Shown here one piece after another: positions 45,093 to 54,590 of a stretch of DNA of 55,376 nucleotides. Source of the stretch: Hyphomicrobiales bacterium (GTDB taxonomy: Bacteria > Pseudomonadota > Alphaproteobacteria > Rhizobiales > Aestuariivirgaceae). Both the position numbers and the translations under genes were made by a program. Position 1 is the stretch's first letter. Each line of letters starts with the position of its first letter. The stretch spans positions 1 through 55,376 of the forward strand of contig JANYHB010000029.1 of assembly GCA_025359265.1 (NCBI GenBank). The letters run 5' to 3'. The notes below the pieces were generated by a model, which worked only from the letters and a program-made list of their open reading frames with translations, ran no database searches and was not told the origin of the DNA.

Positions 45093-46603
45093 TTCGATTT
45101 GCCCACAGCGAGGGCGGATGGCATTTCACTTTCATACCACTGCCTTATATCGGCGAGTGCCGGGTGTTGCAGACTATGCGCCAGATAGCGCGAGACGCGC
45201 GGCATGTGTTGCAAATATTGCGGCTTGCCATCACGCCCATGCAACCTGGCGAAAATGCCAAGAATCTTGGTGGCGCGTTGCGCGCCCAAGATAGCATAGG
45301 CCCGGGCGAATTCTTGATGATCGAACTGGCCTTGTGATTTGCGCAGTGCCACATAATAGGCATAAAGCTCGGCGGCGAAATCAACGCCAACATCCACGCG
45401 CGCATCTTGGAGAAGCGATGCCAAATCATAGGCCGCGTGCCCCAACACAGCGTCTTGTGTGTCGATCAAGCCGATGCGTTTTAATCCATCACATTGCGGG
45501 CGCCAGATGAGATTGGGGGAGTGAAAATCACGCAAAACCCATACTGGATTAGGGGCCACAGTGAATGGAAGGACGGCTCGCCAGAGGTTTTGAAATGCCT
45601 CATTCATTGCGCTGGGTGCTTGGCATTGATGAACATGCAAGTGAAACCATGAGGGCAAAAGATCAACCTCTATAAGCTGCGCCTCCATCTCATAAGCTGG
45701 CAAATTGTAGACTGCGCCATTGCGCACTGAAACGGATGAAGGCCAGGTTCTGCTTGCCATATCAGCCAATACTTCAACGGCTGTGTGCATTGGTAACGAC
45801 ATATTGGCACCTGACTTCATCAACGGCCCAAACACGTTTGCGCCAAGATCTTCGATGAGCGCCAAGCCGGCGCCGATGTCCACCGCATAAATTTGGGGCG
45901 CACCATAACCCATTTGCCAAAGTTGATCATTCACAGCCACAACCGAGCGAATGCTTTCTGCCAAATGCGCTATCGCGCTGTAGGATTTGGCGTGTTTCAC
46001 AGGTGGGCCATCAGGGCGCTGGGGCATGTCCATCAGGATTAACTGGCCATTTTTTCCCTGCACCTTTTCATAGCGCCGCGAAGACGCATCGCCTTCAAAG
46101 AAGGTGCGGGTTTTAGGATCAATGCCATGTGCACTGAGAAATTTTTGTATCTGTTGGTTATGAGCAAGGGTTTGCACCCAAGCGCCAGTGGCGGTGGCGT
46201 GGATTTGACGCGTGTGACCTGTGCCCGAGAATTCCAATGTCAAACAATCAGCGCTGAGGTCCGCGATAGCTGGGCTGGGCCATTCAACCAGCAGCACGTG
46301 CGAAGAAACCAGCTCGCGCAACCCCAATTCCTGGATGTCTGGGGCTGCACCCAAACGATAGAGATCCACATGCGCGACGGGTATGCGCGTTTCGTTATAA
46401 GTTTGGATCAACGAAAAGCTGGGGCTGGGCACGTCAAAGTCTGTTTCGCCCAAGGCCAGAGATTTAATGTAGGCCCGAGCAAAAGTTGATTTTCCAGAAC
46501 CCAAATCTCCGCGCAGCAAAATCACCATTCCCACTTTTGCAAATAGCGAAAGTTGCCGAGCGACGATTTCGGTTTCAATGGGCGAGGACGAAACGAAGTT
46601 CAT
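45089..46603 (-). CDS. Fusion of TsaE (t6A tRNA ATPase) and AmgK-like sugar kinase
   Basis: A 504-residue fusion. Residues 1-140 are TsaE: P-loop LLRGDLGSGKSTFARAYIKS, PSPSFSLIQTYN, HVDLYRLG and LVEWP; TsaE is needed for threonylcarbamoyladenosine at tRNA position 37. Residues about 160-495 are an aminoglycoside-phosphotransferase-type kinase: FFEGDASSRRYEKV, LIEDLGANVFG, catalytic VLRDFHSPNLIW (HRD-like) and IGLIDTQDAVLGHAAYDLAS, matching AmgK, the N-acetylmuramic/N-acetylglucosamine anomeric kinase. ATG 46603 is the TsaE start; it lies 4 bases from the kinase gene upstream. Such fusions occur in Hyphomicrobiales. Confidence 0.92.
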   Translation of the reverse strand: MNFVSSSPIETEIVARQLSLFAKVGMVILLRGDLGSGKSTFARAYIKSLALGETDFDVPSPSFSLIQTYNETRIPVAHVDLYRLGAAPDIQELGLRELVSSHVLLVEWPSPAIADLSADCLTLEFSGTGHTRQIHATATGAWVQTLAHNQQIQKFLSAHGIDPKTRTFFEGDASSRRYEKVQGKNGQLILMDMPQRPDGPPVKHAKSYSAIAHLAESIRSVVAVNDQLWQMGYGAPQIYAVDIGAGLALIEDLGANVFGPLMKSGANMSLPMHTAVEVLADMASRTWPSSVSVRNGAVYNLPAYEMEAQLIEVDLLPSWFHLHVHQCQAPSAMNEAFQNLWRAVLPFTVAPNPVWVLRDFHSPNLIWRPQCDGLKRIGLIDTQDAVLGHAAYDLASLLQDARVDVGVDFAAELYAYYVALRKSQGQFDHQEFARAYAILGAQRATKILGIFARLHGRDGKPQYLQHMPRVSRYLAHSLQHPALADIRQWYESEMPSALAVGKSK

Positions 46604-46607
46604 CGGA

Positions 46608-48356
46608 TCAAGCCGCGTTGGCGGCAAGAGGGCGGGATGGCTTTTGCGGGCCGTTGATCGGCAGTGTGCAAACCACCGTTGTGCCCTGATCAAGTTTCGA
46701 TAATAAAGATACTTTGCCGCCATGAAGTTCAGTGAAGCTTTTCACCAGCGCCAGGCCAAGACCAGGGCCTCTGTGGCTGCCGGGGAGCGGTTTGGATTGA
46801 AAGCGATCGAAAACCTTATTCTGGTATTCAGGGTCAATGCCGCGACCCGAATCTGCCACCCAAATTTGTAGATTATTACCTTGCTTGCGCGCCCCCATGC
46901 GAATCTTGCTATGTGGGGCGGAAAAGCCCGCCGCATTTGATAAAAGATTGCCGAGGATTTGCTCCAGGCGATCGCGATCTGCAATAATTGTTGTCACATC
47001 TGCTGCCATTTCAATGGTGAGATGAAGCTGGCGTTTTTCGAGCAACGCTAGGAATTTGCCAGCCGTACTTTCCAATAATCCGCCGATATCAACGCTCGCC
47101 AGCTTCAACTCCATCTGCCCTGCATCAATGGCCGAAAGATCGATAATGGCGTCAATAATCGATTTAAGATCTTCCGATGATCGACGGATGAAGTTGATAT
47201 ACTCGCTTTGCCCTGCAGAGAGTTCACCCATCATTCCCAAAGCAAGCGCTTCTGAAAAGCCAATGATGCTGTTGAGTGGGGTGCGTACTTCATACGAGAC
47301 ATTGCTCAGAATTGAATTTTTTAGCCGATCTGCAGCCTCAAGCGCTTCTGCACGATCATTCAATGCGCGCTCGGCACGCACGGCATCCGAAACATCAGTG
47401 AAGGTGAGCAGGGCATTGCCGTCTGGCAAGGGCACGGCGCGGTAATGCAAAATGCGGTCATCTTGGCCAATGCGGCCATCATGTTCTTTGCGGTTGGCTT
47501 CAAGGCCAGTGACGCTGAATTTAATATCTTGCCATGCCGCCCGGCTTTCCACACTAAGGCCTGGCAGTTGTGCAAATTCGCTCACATGCGGTTTTTTATC
47601 GAGGAATGCCTGGTCTATTGACCAAAAGCGTTTGAAGGCCGGATTGTAGAGCCGCAAACGGCCATCGGGCGCAGTGAGGGCCACGGCCTCGGCTAGATTG
47701 TCCAAGGTTTCACGCTGCACTTCATAAAGTTCGTTATATGCGCTTTCGAGTTGATATTCTTTGGTTAGATTTTCATAGAGATGGGTAACCCCGCCAAAGG
47801 GATGTTGCTCTGAAATCACACGCAGTGAGCGGCCATCTGGCAAATACCAATAATCTTCGCGCGGCTCTAGCTTGCTATAGGTTTGCAATTGCTTGGCGCG
47901 CCACTCACGGTAATTTGCCTGCTCCGGCAAAAGACGTGCAGTGCGCAGCTTGTCAAGAATCTCGCCTTCAGCTGGTTGTGCCGCCAAAAAACCTTCATCA
48001 AGCTGCCAGAGCTGCGCATAAGCCTGATTGTTAAAGCGCAGGCGCTGGTCTGGCCCGAAAATAGCGATGGCTGTTGAAAGCTTATCAAGTGTGGATACAT
48101 GCGCCTTAATATGGCGATCCAATTCTTTTTCAATTTCTTCGAGTGGCGTTGCATCCAAGGCAAAGCCGATTTCACCCTGATCGCTTGGCAGAACATGGAC
48201 GTTAAAGGCACGCGGCCTGCCGCCACGGATGAGGCGACCGCGACCGATCAATCCAGTTTTAATATCGGCCTTGGAAAGATCAATCGCCTCGGACTTCATC
48301 AAGGGCAAGTTGCGTTTTAACAGTGCATCTGCGGTGCCAATTTCGGCGGCATCCAC
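46608..48356 (-). pseudogene. Sensor kinase, C-terminal part after an in-frame stop (Tyr in H-box)
   Basis: This frame continues the one at 48375-49082 after a TAA. It holds two PAS-type regions (about 85-200 and 205-325 counted from GTG 48356), a HisKA-like domain and an HATPase domain. The dimerisation motif reads SNVSYEVRTPLNSIIGF, with tyrosine (residue 355, codon 47292-47294) where histidine is expected. The N, G1, F and G2 boxes look intact: QILGNLLSNAAGF, VADSGRGIDPE, FDRFQS, GPGLGLALVKSF. No ribosome site precedes GTG 48356. Either a broken gene or a sequencing error; in addition a likely pseudokinase. It lies 4 bases upstream of the TsaE-AmgK gene. Confidence 0.8.
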
Positions 48357-48374
48357 ATAAGCTTTATTGACCCA

Positions 48375-49082
48375 TTAAAGTTGGCCGTGTTTATCGTCAA
48401 GCCAAATCGGAAAGGGAGCAAGATCCAGCAAGCCGCTGAGACGCTTTACCTGCTTGGCCAGTTTGTGGGCATCAAAAAGGGTTTCGCTGGTTTCGCGGCG
48501 CTGGCCCGTGAGGGGCCGGAAACGCAGCGTCGTCATGATTCCTGCGGCGCGGCCGTCTACTTCCAATAAATCGCCCTCCAACGTTTTTATGCCGAAGTTG
48601 AAAGGCGTTCCCAGGTTTTGCATGTGAACGAATTCTTCGCGCAACCGGGCTGCCGAATCACGCTCCAACCAAAACTCAAAATTCAACAATGTTGGGATTT
48701 CAGCAGGAAGTTTTGCGGCGCCATGCATCGTGCCAAAGATGCGCTCGGGGCCTTTGCCACCCAGTGGCCAGGTGAGCAGAATTTGGCTTTCAGATTGCAG
48801 CGCAGCTTCAGCTTCATTCAGCTGATATTCAACCTCGCCCAATTTAATTTTAGCCTTCTGCAATCTGCCACTTGTTTTGCGCAATTTCGCATAAAACCAG
48901 AAGGCGGCTGCAACGCCACCTAGGCCAAGGGCTCCAGGCAGAAACTGCGGCGCTGAAACATCATTGAGCGCAGAGAGGCCCGCGCCTCGTGCCGGCAGGA
49001 CATAAAAGGAGGCCGCCCAAAGGCCTGCCGCACCGTGCCATATAATTCCCGCCGCCTGTGTAAAAAATCTATATCCCACCAC
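48375..49082 (-). pseudogene. Sensor kinase, N-terminal part ending at a premature stop
   Basis: A 235-residue piece of the same protein. It has hydrophobic segments (about residues 5-30 and 45-68, PGALGLGGVAAAFWFYAKL), a coiled-coil-like linker (LQKAKIKLGEVEYQLNEAEA) and the start of a PAS domain (FGIKTLEGDLLEVDGRAAG, LAPFPIWLDDKHGQL). The frame then meets TAA at 48375-48377 and goes on in the same register as WVNKAYVDAAE, the normal continuation of a PAS domain. A single C-to-T change from CAA would explain the stop. Intact, the protein would be about 823 residues, typical for the sensor kinase found upstream of tsaE in this order. Confidence 0.8.
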
Positions 49083-49169
49083 CGCTCCAACATGGGCTAA
49101 GCCCTGCCCGAATCAATAGCCGGGCAACTTTGCTTTCTATAGACGGTAGCGCCGGATTCGTGAATCGGG

Positions 49170-50108
49170 TTAGAATGAAGGTGATTGTGGCGCTGGCAGA
49201 TTGGCCTCAGCCAAATGCGAGGCCAAAGCCTTTTCGAATTGCGCTTCAAGCAAATTGACGCTGACCCCTAAAAATGACTGAAAGCCAACCGCAACCTGAT
49301 TTGCATCCAGCCCTGCGCAAAATGCTGCAATATCTTCATCAGAGTTGTTTACCATTTTTGACCACTGGGTGCGGCACAGCCTGTTATAAGTTGGATTGTG
49401 AAAGTTGTGATCTGCTTGCACTTCATCAACAAACAAGCCGTAAAGCGTATACTCTGAAATCTGTAGCCTATTGCGAAAGGCCAGATGCCATTTTCCGCCA
49501 TGTCGGCTGGCCAGATGACTACACATTTCAAGCACCGTCTGCCTGCGCCAAGTGATCAGGTTCTCAATATAGGTAAAATACTGAGCGTGTTTTGCCAAGC
49601 CCAGCAAATCAACGCTGGCATTAATAAATTGGGGGTTTGCAATGTGCTCCAGGCTTCGTCTTTCATAAGCTCGGTAAAAGTGGAAGCGACCGTCGCTAAC
49701 AAGGTTGGTGGTATCAAAGGGCTTCAAGAAAAATACGTCGGAATCGCAATAAGCCAAACCCTCTTCTCTAACGACTGCGGCAATGCCAATTTTGACCATT
49801 TGCTGAATATGCCAGCCTAGGGATAGCCCCGTTTCACGCGACCACCACAGACTTCTGCCGCCAACGAAAGGCAAATGAAACAAGAGGCGCATTTTAGCTG
49901 GCATCACATCATCAGTCAGTAACACGCTGCGCCTTGGCCCTTGCAGGTGCTTGAAGAGCGTGTAATGCGGGCGGTCTACCACCACATAGTGATGCCAGTT
50001 ACCCGTGACGAATGCGTCCATGCTGAGACAGAGTAAATTGCAGCGCTGCAAATCGCCTTTGTAACTTGGCGTGATAATGGCCCATGATGTTTGCTGGCTA
50101 TCGCTCAC
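49170..50108 (-). CDS. DUF6492-like protein, probable glycosyltransferase-related
   Basis: A 312-residue soluble protein. The start WAIITPSYKGDLQRCNLLCLSMD and the LAYCDSDVFFLKPFDT stretch, which carries a DxD-type motif, match the DUF6492 group, which resembles GT-A glycosyltransferases. No membrane segment is seen. It sits 10 bases after the stop of the CslA-like synthase 2 on the same strand, so the two are probably co-transcribed, suggesting a role in the same glycan. Substrate and activity are unknown. Confidence 0.75.
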   Translation of the reverse strand: MSDSQQTSWAIITPSYKGDLQRCNLLCLSMDAFVTGNWHHYVVVDRPHYTLFKHLQGPRRSVLLTDDVMPAKMRLLFHLPFVGGRSLWWSRETGLSLGWHIQQMVKIGIAAVVREEGLAYCDSDVFFLKPFDTTNLVSDGRFHFYRAYERRSLEHIANPQFINASVDLLGLAKHAQYFTYIENLITWRRQTVLEMCSHLASRHGGKWHLAFRNRLQISEYTLYGLFVDEVQADHNFHNPTYNRLCRTQWSKMVNNSDEDIAAFCAGLDANQVAVGFQSFLGVSVNLLEAQFEKALASHLAEANLPAPQSPSF

Positions 50109-50118
50109 CCATCAGCTC

Positions 50119-51606
50119 TTAATTTGCGAATGCTTCGCGAAGGCTTAAGGTTGAAACAACAGTGAAGCCCGCCGCAAAGAATAAATAGGCCACCGCAAAC
50201 ATTTCAGAAGGTTGCCCTAAACTGAAAATAGCAAGACCGCAAAATACAACAGCGGCAATCAACTCAATAAACACAACCGGCGGAATGGAGCTGACATTAT
50301 AGGCCCGTTTGCCTGCGATGTGGGTATTATCCGCGGTTACGTTTAACTTTGGCGTGCGCACAAAAGCCGTTTGTTTTCCAAACACACCCTGCATTACAGC
50401 AAGACTGCACTGTATACAAAGGCCCGTCGCCATGGCCATAAAAGCGATGGTGGTGTAAACCAAGCTGGTTGGGCTGTGGTCTGCGCCAGCAAAGTCTCCG
50501 CTGCGTTGTGATGTCCAATAGGTGAAAAGATTGGCCAAAACCGCAAGCAGCATCATCAAATTCATCGTCAACGCCAAAGTCATGAAATGGGTTGAAGGCA
50601 AAAACGGAAGCAGCGCTATACAGGTTGCGAAGATTGCCAGGAACAAAAATATTGAACTGTTCAACATGTGAAAAGAGCCCACCAGCTTGGTCAGGAACCT
50701 GGCATCAGAGTTCCATAAGTTGCTGAGAGTTTTGCGGCCTGTTTCTGCTGCACCTTTGGTCCATCTAAACTGTTGGCTGCGCACAGCGCTCATTTGCACG
50801 GGCAGTTCCGATGGGGTTGTGATAATTTCTGTGAATAGAAATTTCCAACCTTTGATTTGGGAACGAAAGCTCAGGTCAAGGTCTTCAGTTAGGGTATCAC
50901 TGCGCCAGCCACCGGCATCATCAATGGTTTTACGCCGCCACATGCCGCCGGTTCCATTGAAATTGATAAAACTATCTGAGGCTTGCCTTCCACCATGTTC
51001 AACTGAAAAGTGGTTGTCGATGGCAAAGGCCATCATGCGGGTAATAATTGAATAATCAGCATTCAAATGCTCCCAGCGCGTTTGCACCATGCCAACAGAC
51101 TTATCGGCGAAATAGGCGAGCACGCCTTGCACAAAATCAGGCCTTGGCAAAAAATCCGCATCGAAAATCGCCACAAATTCCGCGTCGCTCATTTTGAGGC
51201 CATAATCTAACGCGCCCGCTTTGAAGCCTTTGCGCACGGGCCTTCTGACATGCTCAATTTTAAAGCCTTGCAGTTTTAATTCAGCAATCACTCTGGCGGC
51301 GATGGTGGTGGTCTCGTCGTTTGAATCGTCAAGCAGCTGGATGGTGAGCTTGTCTGTTGGATAATCCATCAGCGCCACATTTCGTAAAAGCCGCTCTACC
51401 ACATATTTTTCATTATAGATCGGGAGTTGCAGCAACACCGTGGGCAGGGGCCCCGCCCACGGGGCCGGGGCTGGCTTATTCGCGCCCAATCCTTGCTTTG
51501 AGCGCCAATACTGAATGGCAAGCCAGGTTTGCCCGAGAGAGAACACCAGAATGGCGGCCACAGATATAAACCCGGCGAGCTCAACAATGACGTTTATCAA
51601 ATTCAA
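50119..51606 (-). CDS. CslA/CESA-like GT2 beta-glycan (mannan?) synthase, paralogue 2
   Basis: A 495-residue membrane GT2 enzyme, closely similar throughout to the one at 24594-26138 (shared VLLQLPIYNEKYVVERLL, LLDDSNDE, IFDADFLPRPDF, TLTEDLDLSFRSQ, FRWTKGAAETGRK). About five C-terminal membrane helices follow the catalytic domain. TTG 51606 gives an N-terminal helix like that of the paralogue. Here a DUF6492 gene follows, while the other copy has an ABC exporter upstream, so the two may make different polymers or act at different times. Divergent from the LptF-like gene across 245 bases. Confidence 0.88.
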   Translation of the reverse strand: MNLINVIVELAGFISVAAILVFSLGQTWLAIQYWRSKQGLGANKPAPAPWAGPLPTVLLQLPIYNEKYVVERLLRNVALMDYPTDKLTIQLLDDSNDETTTIAARVIAELKLQGFKIEHVRRPVRKGFKAGALDYGLKMSDAEFVAIFDADFLPRPDFVQGVLAYFADKSVGMVQTRWEHLNADYSIITRMMAFAIDNHFSVEHGGRQASDSFINFNGTGGMWRRKTIDDAGGWRSDTLTEDLDLSFRSQIKGWKFLFTEIITTPSELPVQMSAVRSQQFRWTKGAAETGRKTLSNLWNSDARFLTKLVGSFHMLNSSIFLFLAIFATCIALLPFLPSTHFMTLALTMNLMMLLAVLANLFTYWTSQRSGDFAGADHSPTSLVYTTIAFMAMATGLCIQCSLAVMQGVFGKQTAFVRTPKLNVTADNTHIAGKRAYNVSSIPPVVFIELIAAVVFCGLAIFSLGQPSEMFAVAYLFFAAGFTVVSTLSLREAFAN

Positions 51607-51851
51607 AATTTCGCAACCTCGTTAGTCTGGCTCGCTTGCCTTGCTTCAGCGCACACTCTCAGCGCCATTATAGCCCTACCGAGGGCACAGATGCCAGCTC
51701 CCAAGTTGCAATCCGCCGCCAATTACTACAGAAACTGCCCCTTACAGAGCAGCTTGATCACTGTCAATTCGCACCTTTTATCACATTTACAAGCATGCAG
51801 TTTTGGGATGTCAATGACGCTGGATTGTGGCACAAGCATCATCATACAATC

Positions 51852-53009
51852 ATGTCTCTACCACTCACCCTGAAACCAACGCGGATCGATCTTTATGTGC
51901 TTTGGGCCGTGTTGAAGCCCATGCGCAACATCTTTTTGTTTGTGCTTATTATCTTGGAATGTGTGCGCTTTCGGGTTGGCCTAGGTTTGGCGCTCCATCA
52001 GGATAATTTTTTTACGCTAGTGTTCACTTATCTTGGTCAATGGCTGGCGCTTTATTCCGGGCTTGCCATGCAAATGGCTTTGGCAGTGGGGGTGATGCTG
52101 GGCTTCACACGGCTGGCCCAAAACCGAGAATTGGATGCCATGCATGCGCTGGGTTTTAGCTTGCACCGCCTGATGGTGCCTTTGGCAATCCTGGGCGTTT
52201 TGGTTGCGATTATTGACTTTGGCATTCTGGGCTGGCTGCAACCGGTTTCGCTTTATCAAAGCGAATCATTCGTTCACCAAGTGCAGCGCTTCGTGAGTTT
52301 GCTGCCTGAAGGTGGCGATTTGTTTGTGAGTGGCAAAGGCAAAATTGTTTTAATCGATGGCATTGCACCCAAGAGCAACAGTTTTGAAAAGATTTTTGTC
52401 TATCAAACTTATGGTGACGGTAAAGCCATTGCCACAGGCGGTGCACGGGGACATTTGAGTATTGTTGAGGATGACCCTAATCAATATTATGACGTTTCAG
52501 ATGTGCGCATGATTGAGGTGATCAGGCAAAATGCCGATAAGCGCCTATTGCCCGAATCTTACAACGCAAGTGCCAGCTCAAACTTGAAGGGCCCGGTTGA
52601 GGCCATTGACACCAGCACGTTCAGAAAGCGCGGCTCTTCCGAATGGGAAATGACTTTCGATGAACTGTCCAACCAGCAGCCGCCGAATAGTTATAAAGTT
52701 GACGCAAGTAACCTTTGGGCCGAACTCAATTATCGAATCGTGCAAGTGCTGTTTATTCTGCTGTTGCCTTTTATCGCCATTTTATTTGTCGTTGAACCAA
52801 AACGAAATCCGGGGCCGTTTCGGTTTTTAGCCGGACTTTTGACAATTTTGGCGTTTCATCAATTCTTGGGAATTGCCGTTTCATTCTCGCGCGGGGGCGA
52901 AGTTCCCGTGAGCGCAAGCCTGTGGCTGCCTTTGGCGATCCTCACCGGCGTGGTGTTCTTTTTGTTCCGCCGCCTCTCTCTGAAACCTGCGTTTTCAACG
53001 GCCCGTTAG
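51852..53009 (+). CDS. LptF/LptG-like permease, single copy
   Basis: A 385-residue protein of the YjgP/YjgQ (LptF/LptG) family: N-terminal membrane helices (NIFLFVLIILECV, GLAMQMALAVGVMLGFTRLA), the coupling helix region NRELDAMHALGFSLHRLM, a large periplasmic beta-jellyroll (residues about 125-270) and three C-terminal helices (VQVLFILLLPFIAILFVV, FLAGLLTILAFHQFLGI, LPLAILTGVVFFLF). LptF and LptG normally come as an adjacent pair feeding LPS to LptA; only one is here, so it may be a paralogue or simply separated. No ribosome site supports ATG 51852; ATG 51795 is possible. Its last 68 bases overlap cmk on the other strand. Confidence 0.82.
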   Translation: MSLPLTLKPTRIDLYVLWAVLKPMRNIFLFVLIILECVRFRVGLGLALHQDNFFTLVFTYLGQWLALYSGLAMQMALAVGVMLGFTRLAQNRELDAMHALGFSLHRLMVPLAILGVLVAIIDFGILGWLQPVSLYQSESFVHQVQRFVSLLPEGGDLFVSGKGKIVLIDGIAPKSNSFEKIFVYQTYGDGKAIATGGARGHLSIVEDDPNQYYDVSDVRMIEVIRQNADKRLLPESYNASASSNLKGPVEAIDTSTFRKRGSSEWEMTFDELSNQQPPNSYKVDASNLWAELNYRIVQVLFILLLPFIAILFVVEPKRNPGPFRFLAGLLTILAFHQFLGIAVSFSRGGEVPVSASLWLPLAILTGVVFFLFRRLSLKPAFSTAR

Positions 53010-53628
53010 CCCTCAATTTTAAGATCACGCGCAAACATTCTTGCAAGGCCTGTTGGGCTGTGATGGCTGATGTATCAATGATAATCGCATCGGCGGCGGG
53101 TTTAAGAGGTGCAATCTGGCGTGACTGATCGCGTTCGTCCCGAGCCAGAATATCAGCCTTCACTGCGTTGAAATCCGAACCCGGCATCTCCAAAAATCGG
53201 CGCTGAGTACGGGCTTCAACAGAGGCTGTCACAAAGAACTTGATATCAGATCTGGGGCAGACCACGGTGCCTATGTCGCGGCCATCCAAAACTGCACCGG
53301 GGCTTTGGCTGGCGAAATCACGTTGGAACTTCAAAAGTGCAGCGCGCACTTTTGGCAGCGCTGCCACTTTGGAAGCATAACCGCCAATTAATTCACCACG
53401 CAAATCCGCGTCATTGTACGATACGGGATTAAGACTTGCAGCGACGGCGGCAACAGTTTCTTCATCATTTGGATCAAGACCTTGGCGTTGTACGGTTAGG
53501 CCCACCATGCGGTAAAGGGAGCCGGTATCCAGATAGTGCAGGCCGAGGGTTTTGGCCAAGGATCTGGCGACGGTGCCCTTGCCCGAGGCCGAGGGGCCAT
53601 CAATGGCGATGATTATCGATTGGTTCAT
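52942..53628 (-). CDS. cmk: Cytidylate kinase
   Basis: CMK phosphorylates CMP and dCMP. The 228-residue protein has the P-loop IAIDGPSASGKGTVARSLA, the substrate region LDTGSLYRMVGLTVQRQG, VLDGRDIGTVVCPRSDIKFF and RDERDQSRQIAPLKPAADA. ATG 53628 is the family start. The C-terminus has about 20 extra residues (GPLKTQVSERGGGTKRTPRR), read through the end of the convergent permease gene. cmk usually precedes rpsA in this group, often after aroA; here it is 23 kb away and aroA is not seen, so the block has been rearranged. Confidence 0.95.
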   Translation of the reverse strand: MNQSIIIAIDGPSASGKGTVARSLAKTLGLHYLDTGSLYRMVGLTVQRQGLDPNDEETVAAVAASLNPVSYNDADLRGELIGGYASKVAALPKVRAALLKFQRDFASQSPGAVLDGRDIGTVVCPRSDIKFFVTASVEARTQRRFLEMPGSDFNAVKADILARDERDQSRQIAPLKPAADAIIIDTSAITAQQALQECLRVILKLRANGPLKTQVSERGGGTKRTPRR

Positions 53629-53753
53629 TCCGTTTCTAATATCACTGCGTTGCACCGCCTGTCATCAACCGTAGAATCTGGGTTTTGACATTTTCATCCG
53701 CACATGGCATGAGCCCGCACATCACCCGATTTTGAACCTTGAAAGGAACCGAC

Positions 53754-54173
53754 GTGGTTAAGCCAGAGCTTGGAACCAAGCGGACGTGCCCGAATTGTGC
53801 CACCCGCTTTTATGACTTGTTGAAAGACCCGATTACGTGCCCAAATTGCAGCACGAGTTTTGTGGCCATGCAGATTTTGCCATCCAAAACGGAAATGCCC
53901 GGTGCCATGCAACAGCCCGTGCCAAAGCCGCGTGAAGTGGAGAGCAGCGACGATCAAGAGCCAGGCGAAGTGGAGCTTGTAAGCCTTGAAGATGTGGAAG
54001 CTGAAGAAAAGGCTGACGATGAAACCGCTGGCATTGAAGATGTAGATCTGGGTGAAGATACCGCAGACGCAGCTGAGGACGAAGACGACACGTTCCTCGT
54101 TGAAGAAGAAGAAGAGGGCGGCAGCTTGTCTGATTTGGTTGAAGGCGGCGGCAAGGAAGAAGAAGAACAATAG
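53754..54173 (+). CDS. TIGR02300 zinc-ribbon protein
   Basis: A 139-residue protein of the TIGR02300 family, known only from alphaproteobacteria and of unknown function. The start VKPELGTKRTCPNCATRFYD then DPITCPNCSTSFV forms a CxxC-CxxC zinc ribbon. The rest is acidic low-complexity (over half Asp/Glu), ending in GGGKEEEEQ. GTG 53754 is chosen because AAAGGA precedes it and it matches the family start. It is divergent from cmk and followed by tRNA-Ala, as is common in Hyphomicrobiales. Confidence 0.9.
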   Translation: MVKPELGTKRTCPNCATRFYDLLKDPITCPNCSTSFVAMQILPSKTEMPGAMQQPVPKPREVESSDDQEPGEVELVSLEDVEAEEKADDETAGIEDVDLGEDTADAAEDEDDTFLVEEEEEGGSLSDLVEGGGKEEEEQ

Positions 54174-54308
54174 GCTGGGTGGTTTTCGCGCTCAAGGGTT
54201 TTTCCTGATATTCTTTCTGCTAAAATCCGCTTGCCACTGGCCTTGCGTCCTATTAGATCACCACACGCGTTTGGGCGGCACCTGCCCAAACCCCATAGCC
54301 TGAACAAC

Positions 54309-54384
<76 letters not shown>

Positions 54385-54430
54385 ATTCTTTCAATAGCTT
54401 AGCGTGTGGTGCGAGAGTGGCAAAAGTGCC

Positions 54431-54451
54431 CTAGCAACCAACTAGCAACCA
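54431..54451. repeat. Tandem decamer CTAGCAACCA next to tRNA-Ala
   Basis: CTAGCAACCA occurs at 54431-54440 and 54442-54451, one base apart (an 11-base period). It is 46 bases past the tRNA-Ala 3' end, at the edge of an element that carries mobilization and IS genes. Short tandem repeats at tRNA-adjacent att sites often bind integrase. The repeat is seen; the role is inferred. Confidence 0.5.
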
Positions 54452-54590
54452 GCCTCAAAAATAAATTTTTGTGATTTCGTTTTCTCAACATGAATCCTCG
54501 TGTCGGCGCGCGAATTTGCCTGTTTCAACCCGCTGCTTCCTTCACACAACTGAACCCAGCGAGCGGGGTGGGCGGCAAGAGCGACTGACA

